Notes under the pieces: generated by a model | Told to the model about the DNA's origin: nothing | Seen by the model: the letters and a program-made list of their open reading frames with translations, nothing else | Database searches by the model: none | Source: Agelas oroides | Taxonomy: Eukaryota > Porifera > Demospongiae > Agelasida > Agelasidae | DNA: 64,000 nt | Direction of reading: 5' to 3' | Assembly: GCA_949130485.1 (NCBI GenBank) | Contig: OX422205.1 | Location: forward strand, 3,764,415 to 3,828,414 | Shown: one piece after another, positions 33,210 to 44,500 of the stretch | Layout of the letters: each line of letters starts with the position of its first letter | How positions within the stretch are numbered: the stretch's first letter is position 1 | Made by a program: the position numbers and the translations under genes

Positions 33210-34341
33210 GAGTAAGTTAGCAATCATCGGACGACAGGTATATTCGGACACTCAAACGCAGAGGGAAAACTGCGTAAACATTCGGCGATACCACAAGACT
33301 GTAGCTGAGGTACGTGGTACCTGGTGTACCAAAAATGACGCCCGCACATTGTTTCCTGTTGGCGCTAGAAGCGATAAAATGGCCGTCCGAAAAACATCAA
33401 TATTCGGAAAAGTGTATGTATTTTCAGACACTGTTGTTTGTGCCTTCTCTGAAGCTGCTTTTGGAGAGATTTTAGCATCGATACGATGCCCAAAGACCTC
33501 CCCAATTCGCAATATATTTTGGTAGCGGTAGCTGCTTTGAACACTCAGGGGCGTAGCTGAACATGGACCAGTCCGATCGATCAATAATCGGACGGTGAAA
33601 TTTGTCATTTCTTGCTGTGTTGTCTCCAAACAAGTTGAAGTCTCCACCATATTAGCATCAGTAGAATCTACAGGCTCTTGGCTACATGCTGGTACTTGTC
33701 CGGTGTTTGTGCGTTGAGTAGTTCTCGAGATATTGCACGATATCGTTTGAACTCACCTATTTATGCTGCACATAAATCAACCAGCGTACTTTATGGAAAG
33801 AAACATGAAATATATTTATATCTCGAGAACTACTCAACGCACAAACACCGGACAAATACCAGCATGTAGCCAAGAGCCTGTAGATTCTACTGATGTTAAT
33901 ATGGTGGAGACTTCAACTTGTTTGGAGACAACACAGCAAGAAATGACAAATTTCACCGTCCGATTATTGATCGATCGGACTGGTCCATGTTCAGCTACGC
34001 CCCTGATTGTTCAAAGCAGCTACCGCTACCAAAATATATTGCGAATTGGGGAGGTCTTGGGGCATCGTATCGATGCTAAAATCTCTCCAAAAGCAGCTTC
34101 AGAGAAGGCACAAACAACAGTGTCTGAAAATACATACACTTTTCCGAATATTGATGTTTTTCGGACGGCCATTTTATCGCTTCTAGCGCCAACAGGAAAC
34201 AATGTGCGGGCGTCATTTTTGGTACACCAGGTACCACGTACCTCAGCTACAGTCTTGTGGTATCGCCGAATGTTTACGCAGTTTTCCCTCCGCGTTTGAG
34301 TGTCCGAATATACCTGTCGTCCGATGATTGCTAACTTACTC
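33210..34341. mobile_element. Palindromic (fold-back) TA element, 1,132 bp
   Basis: Two arms of about 525 bases (33210-33734 and 33817-34341) are near-identical inverted copies around an 82-base loop. TA lies at both ends (33208-33209, 34342-34343). The undisrupted target is seen at 31800-31815. Each arm carries the same open frame in mirror orientation (containing MVETSTCLETTQQEM), with no recognised domain. The TA target suggests Tc1/mariner-type mobilisation. Confidence 0.85.
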
Positions 34342-34343
34342 TA

Positions 34344-34965
34344 GTCCATTTTGATATGGTCAACAACTTGGATATGGTGGAGACCAAGCATATGTGGACT
34401 CCAAGCACATTTTTGCTTTCACTAACCTCATTCCCAGTACACTGCATTGCAAGTGGCATGGGAACGAGCATTCACTTGAAGAGTGCATGCATAACAGGTG
34501 CACTTGAGGAAGGCACTTGGAGAGCAACCAAGGTTGCCCTCCAAATTCTCTCACTGAACATGGAAAAGAGGGTGCCCTCAGGCTGAATGACACCATTGGT
34601 ACAGAACAGAGAATGTGAGGGACGTTCTCTCAGACAAGGACCCTCTGGTCAGCCCACCCATCCAGACTCTGTTGCCAAGGGTGAGTCCCACATTTTGTTT
34701 GACTCGCTTGATGCCACCCTGACTAGTTGTGCAGCAGACCCCTCAAGCCTTGGTATACTTGGCTGGAGGAGGCTATGCACCTTCTTTTAAATCTGCCCCT
34801 GCCAGTCTGTTGCCACAGTAGCAAAGTACCTCTGTACCAGTCTTTCTGACCCTAAAAGCATTGCTCCTCTTATGGCCTACCTACTAATTGCTCTAAACAA
34901 GAATCTTGGTGTTCTTCACTCCTTCGGTGTTGGTGATGTTGCCAGACCAATCAGTGCTTGATCAT
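34344..34965 (+). pseudogene. Decayed reverse-transcriptase retroelement fragment
   Basis: Reading across frames, the plus strand gives LEEGTWRATKVALQIL, then a stretch ending in LGILGWRRLC, then DPKSIAPLMAYLLIALNKN and LGVLHSFGVGDVARPIS. This follows the order seen in a widespread invertebrate reverse transcriptase family, whose core reads like L-x-K-N-P-G-V-R-P-I-G. Stops and frameshifts separate the pieces. Element class was not determined; it could be a LINE or a DIRS-like element. Confidence 0.5.
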
Positions 34966-35350
34966 CATTAGGGTGAACTAGCTTTGTTCCCAGGGCCGTT
35001 CGAAAAATCGGAGAAAGGACCTGGAATCTACTGTTTGCGCATGCACTTAATTTCCTGACATTTTGGGAATTCTGGATAATGCCATGTTATCTTCGTGTAC
35101 CTTGACATCAGGTACGTGTATATTGCTGTATATTTAATCATACACTGCTGACAGTGGCTATTTGTGTGCAACACATGGGTCCTGCTGTGTTGTATGCCTT
35201 CCTTTGACTTTGAGGCGAAGTGACGGTGCTAAAACTCGAAATAAAATCATCTATGAAGCATTTATCCTGGCTGCTTATGGGTTTTGGCAAGTTATAGTTT
35301 GTGTTACGAAGTTATAGCTTATTGGGGCGAGCCTGACCGAGCCCCACAGT

Positions 35351-35508
35351 AGGGAGTTGAACGAGGATTTTTGTAACCGGCCGTGTAACCGTACGTACGT
35401 CAGAGCTACTACGCATGCTCAAAAAAAACAGGGAGTTTAACGGGGATTTTTGTAACCGGCCATGTAACCGTACGTACGTCAGAGCTACTACGCATGCTCA
35501 AAAAAATC
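35351..35508. repeat. 79-bp tandem duplication
   Basis: Two units beginning agggagtt, each with the palindromic core cgtacgtacg and the sequence actacgcatgctc. Confidence 0.9.
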
Positions 35509-35851
35509 ACGTGCGTAATAGGCCCGGACTGTGTTAGAACATTCATAAGTGTTATAACACTTCGACAGTCAGAGAAAGTCATGAATGACCAAGAACCACG
35601 AAGAGAATCTCGAGGTAGAGAAACACCCCAACAGAGGGAGCAGAGGCTGGCTAGGCGAAGAGAACGGGACAAAGAACGTCGAGCTGGAGAAACGCCCGAA
35701 CAGAGGGAGCAGAGGCTGGCTAGGCGAAGAGAACGGGACAGAGAACATCGAGCTGGAGCTAGAGCTGAAACGCCGGTTTATAGCGAGACGGAGAGTAAGG
35801 GATAGAGCCCATCGTGCTTCGCGGTCTGAAAGGACGCCATCCGTCAGGTGA
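35494..35851 (+). pseudogene. Helitron-type N-terminal repeat fragment
   Basis: The frame carries two tandem copies of a charged unit (ETPEQREQRLARRRERD). The reading then moves to a second frame with RRFIARRRVRDRAHRASR, which marks a one-base frameshift. Arg/Glu-rich ETxEQ repeats of this kind occur, from memory, at the N-terminus of Helitron replicase-helicases in invertebrates. No Rep or helicase domain follows. Confidence 0.5.
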
Positions 35852-36735
35852 TCTTCAAGCAATAGCTGTGTGATTTCAGTGAACTGTACCCAGGTGTAGC
35901 CTCCCCACTAAGAAGAGGGAGAGCCCTTCTTAGCGGGGAGAGCCTGGGAACGAGAGGCTTCCCAGGTAAGCAAGAATGGGAAGCATTTTCCACAGTTGTC
36001 TCCACTACACAATCTCCCAGAGACAATGATGATGCAAATATAGACTTTCTAGCCAGCACGACGTTCAGCAACCTGGAGTAGAAACTCTCAGAGAAAATGG
36101 AATGATTCATGTGATCTTTAATAGGCCTTGCAACTTCAACCCATGATGTCATAGAAAAAACGGAAAACTTTTGTGGCTACCAACAGTGGTGTTGAGATAG
36201 CAATGACACAGCCCTAATGGAAAAACTGAATCAAACCAACATCCACTAACTCACTGGCAATGTGTTAAAAACTACCACCATACACCATTTGAAGCTCATT
36301 TGGTCGATAGAAACTCCAATGTAAGCTCTCATGTAAACAGGAAATATTACATCATCACTTTTATATCATTATTAGTGTAATTAGTGTAATGCCATGTTGA
36401 ACCATAACTGTGATTGGGTACAAAAAAAATTGCATGCTAGCCTCTTCCAAATCAATTCATTGTTTATCATCCCTAAGCAGAAAAATGTGGGTTGGCCAAG
36501 AATTGAAGGCTTTCAATTACAAGGTCATTCCTGTGTGAATAATGTACAACACTGCCTTTGTCATTTATACACTCGGATGAGGCACAGTAAACAAACAGCA
36601 ACTTTACTTCTTACTAAACGCCACGCCAACTTCAACACCTTGACAAGAAGTGCGAAAGGGCACGCGTGTATACGAACTGCGCATGCACAATTATAGTCCT
36701 TGGCATACTGCTTGCTCAGGCTCGCCCCACAATGC

Positions 36736-37887
36736 CCTGCATTCATCTAGTATTTATAGTGTGAAGATCGTCCTGCGTCAACAGTGCAGTTCATGTGATA
36801 ATTGCTGGGGTTAGAAGGCCCAGGCCAAGGGCTAGGAGAGCAGCGCTTACCTCTTTGGCAATATAATCACATGATATTGGCCGTCATTTGACACATCCTT
36901 GCATAATTTCACAAAAACTTGCGGATTGTATACACAGCACCTTTCAGATTGCGTATGCAACATGAAAGATTTGAGCGCAACTGAAATTTGCTGTAGATCA
37001 ATAGGGACAGAGAAAGTGTCATGGTGTAAGAGAGTTTAACATGCCGTGCAAGTGTAAATGGCTGGCAGTAATAACTCCCTGTTTGTCCTACGTGCTGTGG
37101 GCATTACTCACAGCTATGTGCTTATCGTAGGCTTTGTTCATGACACGCTCTACTCAGTGATGGAATTCGTCGGAGTTTGCTTGCCATATATAGGTAATAG
37201 GGTGGCAGTGGTGAGATTTTAGACAAGAAATTTAAAGTGCACTAGCACGTGCTGCAGAGTTTGAAATTTCAGTGATGCGCCCTTGACATTATCAAGTTCA
37301 TAGAATGAATCCAGTATGATAAATGCCACCTGAAAGTTTCAGTACAGTTGTTGTGCCTTAATTAGTGCACCTGAGGGGTACCCCCTGTACCCCTCTCCAA
37401 AATTTATGACCCCATCTCTCTTTTCAATGGTCAATGAATAAAGGGAGATGCTTTAAATACCTGTAGACAAGCAATGAAACCAGCACAGTTGTTAAGGTTA
37501 CAGTGAACAACATGTTTCTTAGAGTTATAACTCTGAAGTGCTTGTGGATGTTTTAGCACTAGAGAGAGGCCAAAGATGAGGATTATACATATATGATACT
37601 CCTTGGTTCAGCTCTAGTAAATTCACACCATCCACAACAAAACCCTCACATAACTCTTTTGTGTCCTATATCTGCTTACTGAGCGTCACCAAACTCACCA
37701 TTTCTCTGTACCTAGTCTCTTAGTGCTAGTACCCAGGCCGAGTCTATGGCCATCCTCCAGTACTGCTTGAAATCCGGGCAGAAGTACTTTGCTAAAACTA
37801 GAGGTCTTCAGAGAAGACATATCCCGCGCAATTGTTTGTGGTATGCAGTGTACATCATATTTATAATACATAGGTATCTACACTATA
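36736..37887. other. No gene seen; weak exon-like segment at 37722-37800
   Basis: After an acceptor-like cctag at about 37720 a frame reads SLSASTQAESMAILQYCLKS and continues open. It looks protein-like but has no recognised family or partner exon. Confidence 0.25.
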
Positions 37888-38060
37888 ATAGTAGGGATAC
37901 ACATTGTGCAAATGACCTCGCTCCGCGAACGTCCGCGTTTGCCCTCGTATTTCCCAAGTATACTTTCTACGTTCCCAATCCGTATCCAAGTGATTGACCG
38001 TATCAAATGGTGGACAATACCAATGTTAAATAGAAAAGAGCTGGAAATGCAAAGGAGTGA
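37888..38060. repeat. Dispersed repeat copy (partners at 870-958 and 31790-31850)
   Basis: The first 100 bases are the reverse complement of 870-958. The following 75 bases, with aaaagagctggaaatgca, are a diverged direct copy of 31790-31850. Confidence 0.6.
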
Positions 38061-38489
38061 ACTGCTTTGGTCTCTATCAGGAATGCATGCATTATTTATT
38101 TTTATATTGCCATGTCATTTCCTGTACAGCAATTGTTTAACCCAGTAAATGTGCTGATTTCAAAATTTTTCACCGGACTGACTGGCAAACTGACTGACAG
38201 ATGGACAAAACCGATTGTTTAACCCCTTTGCGCATGCGCGCGCGGGGTAATGATGCAATCTTAGGGATGCATTCGGTACGCAATATTATGTATATTGTTA
38301 TAAAAATGTTTGCATGCAACTTGTTCATTGTAACCTTAGTATGTACATCCAGGGAGGCCTTAATTGTTGCTAGATTATTTTTACCATTCTAGTTATTGGA
38401 TGTGTAGAATAAGAATCAGATCACTGTGTGATATTGTATTTCACTTCATGTATAGCTAACACTTTGAATGTTTTTTTTTTTAACCCCAG

Positions 38490-38579
38490 GTTCTAATTTA
38501 ACTGGACCAAGTGCTACTGGATTGATTACATTTACAGCCGTTTCCTGGGTTTATCCTGTGCTTGCATTTGGTATCTTCT
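38490..38579 (+). CDS. ROCO gene exon: membrane segment 1
   Basis: Acceptor aaccccag, donor gtaagt. 30 codons in phase 1-1: GSNLTGPSATG, then a hydrophobic segment to GIFC, the Cys codon being completed by the next exon. Confidence 0.7.
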
Positions 38580-41500
38580 GTAAGTACTTCATTAATGGTA
38601 TGCATTTGACACTTTTAACTCTTGATCAGGAATGTTGGAAAATTTGGCCCTATAGATCCAAAATACTGTATATCTAGGAACAGAATTAAGTTTGAAATTT
38701 TCAAGCATATATTTGATATCCACATATATGAATGATGAAAAATCAAAGCATTACAGATCTCTTTTGCAAAACGTGTCTGACCAACTGTGTCAGTGTCTTT
38801 CTCTAATACTACTACAACATACAAGTCACACAATTCTGAGTTGGTGACCAGAATGGTTTGGGGTCACAGCCCACCCCATTTGGTATACCTACAACATAGA
38901 TTGTAGAACACTCCTCAAAGCAAACCTTAGACATAGAATGGTCCCATTCTTTAAATATGTAGTGAATTATGGGTCGGCAGTTTACTGGGATTGAAAATAT
39001 TGTATGGTTGGTGGTAATTTTCATGGGTACAAATTTTTGTGAAACAGGCCAAAATTAAGGTTTCAGAAATTTTCGCAGTTTTAATTTTCACGGTTGGTGA
39101 ATCTGGGACCCACGCGTTAGCTGTACGGCTAAAAGGTGAGTGAATGTCTAGAATTGTCTACAGAGAGAGATGGCAATCTCAGTGCTTTGTTCCAGTATGG
39201 TGAGAGAAGTAGCCTCGTACCCAGGACATTTATAGAAATGAATGCTTCTGCTCTCGGCCTTGCGCCGCCATCCGGTTTATGTCTGTGCTTTACGTAGCAC
39301 TTCAATTTGGCTTGAGCGATAGCTGTTAAAAGCACACTCGCTGATATAGGCTTCTATTGGAGTTAGAAGAGCTAGAAAGTTTGAAGTAGGCTGGATTGAA
39401 AAGTGATTCGCTGGCTTTGCACGTGGACAATGAAAATTTCGCGGTTTTAATTTTCACGAATGGCTCTTGACTCGCAAAAAATGCAAAAATAAATCCCATT
39501 TTATTGTAAGTGTCTCACCCATTTACCCATAACTACCCCACCCTACAACCGTTTCAGCACCACATCTGTGTGATGGGAACAACAACTGTGCCAGCTGATG
39601 TTGGTCTTCCTCCATTTGACACAACAACTTCACTTAGCTACACGCAACTTTGTTCACTCTTTTTCTGACAGTACATGAGGTGTCTTTAGGAAGGCATGTT
39701 GGTCTCTCTGAACGTAGCTGCTTATGGCACGGATGTGTAGAACTCCACTCACAACATTAATGGGATGAATCAGTGAAAATAGTTGCACACCCTTATCTAG
39801 TTGTTCTATACATCTCCTGCACTTCTGTTGGTGTGTTTTGTGATATTAGTATTTGATTTGGTGTTGCACTTGCCAACCCAATACCATACTAATATTCCAG
39901 CTATGTTGTACATTGTGATTAGGGTGCAGCATATACATGGTAAGGTAACACGTATTTCTTTCTTTCATCCTTTATGTTAGGTATTGAGTGGGCAAGTAAG
40001 CTCTGTCTTGTGACTAGGAGGCAGACTAGCACCAAGTCCACTTTTGTTCGTATCTTTACTGCACTGACTGTCATTGGAATGATAGTAGGACTGGTGATAC
40101 TGGTGACTGGAAGTGTGCTGTCTGCACAAAATGGTTAGTATGCATGTCTTACGTGCCATGCTAAAATGTTAATTAAAACAGGTTTTATAGGAGGAATGAG
40201 TATACCACTAATTAAGTTTTGCTGATGATTTAGACCAAGACGAAAAATGGAAAGACAGAATAAGGTGTATTTTATTGGGCTACTAACTTCATTCTTGCTA
40301 CAATTACTGAAACTTGAATAGAGTAACCGATCAACTATCAGACACCCCTCATTATCGGAGGGCTACACAACACCAACGGAAGTAACAACAGCTATTGCTC
40401 TTGATCCAGTAGGTACGTACATAGGTTGATGCTACGTGCACCCCAAATTTGGACTTTGTAGATCAGTGGATGTGGACACTATTGGACGAAGCCACCGATC
40501 CACAGACGATGAGGTCCTATAACAGCGAGGGAGGCAGCACTGTCCACCAAACTTGGTTTGCAGCTTCAGCTATCCTTACTCTACACAGCCTCCATGCAAT
40601 ATCAGCGATTTCTATCATAGAGTTTATAGAACCTCGTCTCCGTCGATTGGTGGCTTCGTCCGTTGTTCGCGACCATCGGACACCGCCCTTTTTTGTGGTA
40701 TAGGGTCCACATCCACTGATCTATAAAGTCCAAATTTGGGATGTACGTAGCAGTTGCATCAGCCTACCTACTGGATCAAGAGCAATAGCCATTGTTACTT
40801 CTGTTGGTGTTGTACATATACAGCCGTCCAATAATGTGAGGGGTGTCCGATAATTAAATGGCTACTCTGCTTACATTTGTATCTATGCAGAAGACACTTT
40901 AGATTGTGTGGTCTGCTTGCTGGGTAAGCAGTTAGGGGATCTGGGGGCATGCCCCCAACTTATTTGAAATTTGATGCTCTCACATTGCTTCTGAGTTCAT
41001 TTTGTGACAATCTGATCTGCACAGCTCTGAGCACTGAGCACAGTCATTACTCTACTCAGGCAATACCCTTCACAATATGTTTCAGTCACTGGCTGACTCT
41101 GTACACATTGAGGGTGATGGCAGAGGCAGATCATGTGACAAGCTGGAACCAAGTGCAATACTAGGCCTAGTATTCAATAGGCCTACATGTATGCAATTAT
41201 CACATACCAGTAATGCAGTCACCATTTGATAAGTACTGCAATTGCACGGTTGCTTTCATGTTGGTGAGTATAGCTGCTTCCTCCGACTCTTCCTACCATC
41301 AGGAGTCAATTCCAATATAACTTCTCTGTACTCAAATCTGTGTTTTATACTGGAGATGGACCAGCATGTTCGTAGTGTTGCCTTTGTAGGACATTGCAGC
41401 TTACATGACTTGCATTGTAGTAGACGTGGTGCCTTTTATTCTTGCCCATCTCCAAAAACTTGCCAACTCAGGCAAGAAACCACGAAAAGGTCCAAACAGA

Positions 41501-44500
41501 AATTTAACCTTCTGCAATAGTCACTAGTCAGAATTAAGACCCAGAAGTACATACTACATTTTAGTGGTATCTTTCCAGGATTTGCTGAATGCTTTGCCAT
41601 ATATGCTAGAGGTCTTATCATGGAGAAAGGGAAGTAAACTAAGTAATGGATTTTACAGATAGTAGCTTGCCTCACTGCATAAAACCTAGCACTGCTTTCA
41701 AATCTGTGAAAGTCTGAGTACCAACTTACCAGCATGAAGTACAACCCACAAACACCCTCCACAAATGGTGTCTGCTGAAGCTGAAGTAGTCTTGTTCCCA
41801 GACTAAATTTTTCATGGGTAGTGCAGTCCCACAAACAATATGGTCCAGATTCTTATCCATTACACAGTGTTTCTAACCAATCAGATTGGGCTGAAGGTAA
41901 TTGTGTGTAAGTGTGAAGCATGGACAAATGTGCAGAGACAAATTCGAGGAGTTAGCAAACTCACCTTTGTTGATGAATATTGTCAGATGAAAGAGATGTC
42001 TTCGGTGGAGGACCTTCAGACCCTTTCTGATGAGCACCTGGTGAAGCGGAATGTACAGAACTTGAACTGCTTTGAGCTTCCACCATTAGACTCATAGTGG
42101 TTGAAGAAGCTCAGCCTTACTAGACTGTACTTGATTAGGATTAATCAAGCGTTTATACCTTGGATCCAGCATGGTGAATACAACAAACAGCGGCTTGTAA
42201 CAATCATCTCCAGGGTCAGTAAATTTTTTGAAGCCTACGATTGAGTTGTGACTGTTGGACAACAGTACTCATTATTCTAATAGAACGGTAGGGAATTAAA
42301 TAGTTTCAAATGTGGCTTCCGCTACATTAAATTTACAAAACTTCCAGGAATCCAATTTCTTCAGCTTGATTAGATCTACCACGAGGGGTCCGTCACGAAA
42401 GAAGTCTTGTACACCGTCAGCAGAAATCTAAGTGAAATCCAGAAATCCACTCTGAAATCCAGAAATCCACTGTGAAATCCTGAAATCCACTCTGAAATCC
42501 AGAAATCCAAACTGAAATCCAGAAATCCACTCTGAAATCCAGAAATCTACCTGAAATCCGGAAATCCAATTCAGGATTCTATTAAAATACTCCGCAAATA
42601 TCCGTATACTTTAAATTAATTACATCACCGGATTTACACAGACGTGCACGTGCACGGATTTTCTACATCAACGCACAACAAATGACCTTTGTACCCAGCC
42701 GATCTTAGGTCGGGTACAAAGGTCATTCTTCTGAGGTGATGTAATTTATAGTACATGTGTATATGACAATCAATGAACACGCAGCATGCGCATGTATATG
42801 TATGACAATCAACGAACACGCAGTATGGCGCATGTATCTGTATGACAACCAAACATGCAGTATGTGCATGTATATGTATGACAATCAAACACGCAGTATG
42901 CGCTGCGTAGCGGTGAAGTGCCTGTGACATTGTATTCTGTTAGCATCAAGGCTGAGAGGAATGTGGTTCATTGATTGTTCATGAGTATATTTTAGCTGTA
43001 TCTTGAGAATAACAAATACTAGAGATTCAAATGAAATCCAGAAATCCATTTTGAAATCCAGAGATCCAATCTGAAATCTGAAATCCTCGTGAAATCCAGT
43101 GGATTTCGAAATCTCGTACGCCGAGATGCGCCGTGGCGGACCCCTTGATCTACCACTGTAATGGGAAGCACATTTTCCAAGAAAAGCACTAGCCACGCAC
43201 AGATGCCTCTTCACCCCAAGGAGTGTTGCTTGCAGTACTAAATGAACAGCACTGAAGTGCAGAACCCTCGGTGCAAGCTAGATGATAAGTTGCCATATGT
43301 GTTCAGTTCTGTTCTTGCCTGTGCAAAGTCTGCTCACGTGTTTCAGAAGCTCTCTTACTCGATTTGCGGACTTTGTCTCTCTCTTTCGTCACTAATAACT
43401 CTTCCTCAGACAGTAGGGCTTTTCTACGTTTCATTGCGTTCTCAGGCTCCCAAACAGCAGTACACCATGCTTTCCTTTTCTTCGATGCGAAGGCATGGCC
43501 ACAGTCACAAACTGACCTCTTCACGTGCACTATGGTATTACACTGTGGGCATACCTTTCTCAGACGCATAGACCTAATCTACGGTATTACACTGTGGGCA
43601 TACCTTTCTGAACCTCTCGTAAAAGACAGTCACAAACGTCTATAAAGTTAGACGGAAAAACCGCGTGCTCCAACTCACATGATCACACATTACCATTATG
43701 TACGTGTTACGGAGAGGTATACGGAAACATTGCACGTGAAGAAAATGGCTGACTTAGTCGCGGTAAGTTTATAACGCTTCTAACTGAACTAAGCAGTTAA
43801 AGAGAAAACGGCTTTTTAATTTTCCGCGCTGTAGCCGCTGATACCTCTCGTTGGACGCCTAAAAGCGCGAGAAGGCAGAATAGAGAAAACAGACACACAG
43901 ACACACAGGACAACTACTGTAACCCTCGCGCATGCGCGCCGAGGGTTAATTACCATTGGCTTTCCCAGAAGTGTATATATAGGCTTCAGGAACTTCGATT
44001 GTCTGAGCATCGTTCTGTCTGCCGGGACTATTGCCCATACTTGTTTTGATAAGAACACGGTCTGGGTGCACTACTGCACCTCTGCAGTGACTTTACAAGT
44101 GTTGTTTTGATAAGAACGCTTCCTAGTGCACTAAGCAGACTCGTTCTGCCCTTGACTTAGCCTCATACCCAGGCCGCATGGGAGGAGAGAAACTGCCTGG
44201 TATTGACTGTTTGCGCATGCGTGATCACTCCCAGAAAAACCTTGGAATCCGTTTACGTTTGGAAATTGTCGGTAAAATCAATACGTATGCGTTCGATATA
44301 TTTCCGTATCATCGAAAGATGCAGCCGTTTTCCAGTTGAATTACCTTCAACTCCATGAAAGTAGAAGGTATATACGAAGGCAAATATGCTTTCTTGCGGT
44401 TACCAACCAGTTTTGGTAAGTCTGTACGCTACGAGGTGCTGTCATTTGCGTGCTTGACCGTAAACAAAGCGAGTTGGGTATAGCATAGATAGTAGCTACG

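Larger units (their letters stand above)
35323..36735. mobile_element. Segment bounded by GGGGCGAGCCTGA inverted ends
   Basis: ggggcgagcctgaccgag at the left and its inverted relative near 36714-36733 bound about 1.4 kb that includes the Helitron-type N-terminal fragment. It may be one composite element or two chance-facing ends. Confidence 0.35.

Noticed and set aside
33763-34299. 178-residue ORF as a host gene
   Set aside because: It lies within the palindromic element and its mirror copy is in the other arm, so it belongs to the repeat, and no domain was seen.
40449-40703. 84-residue ORF
   Set aside because: It sits between the inverted arms of a TA element and changes character at the arm boundary.
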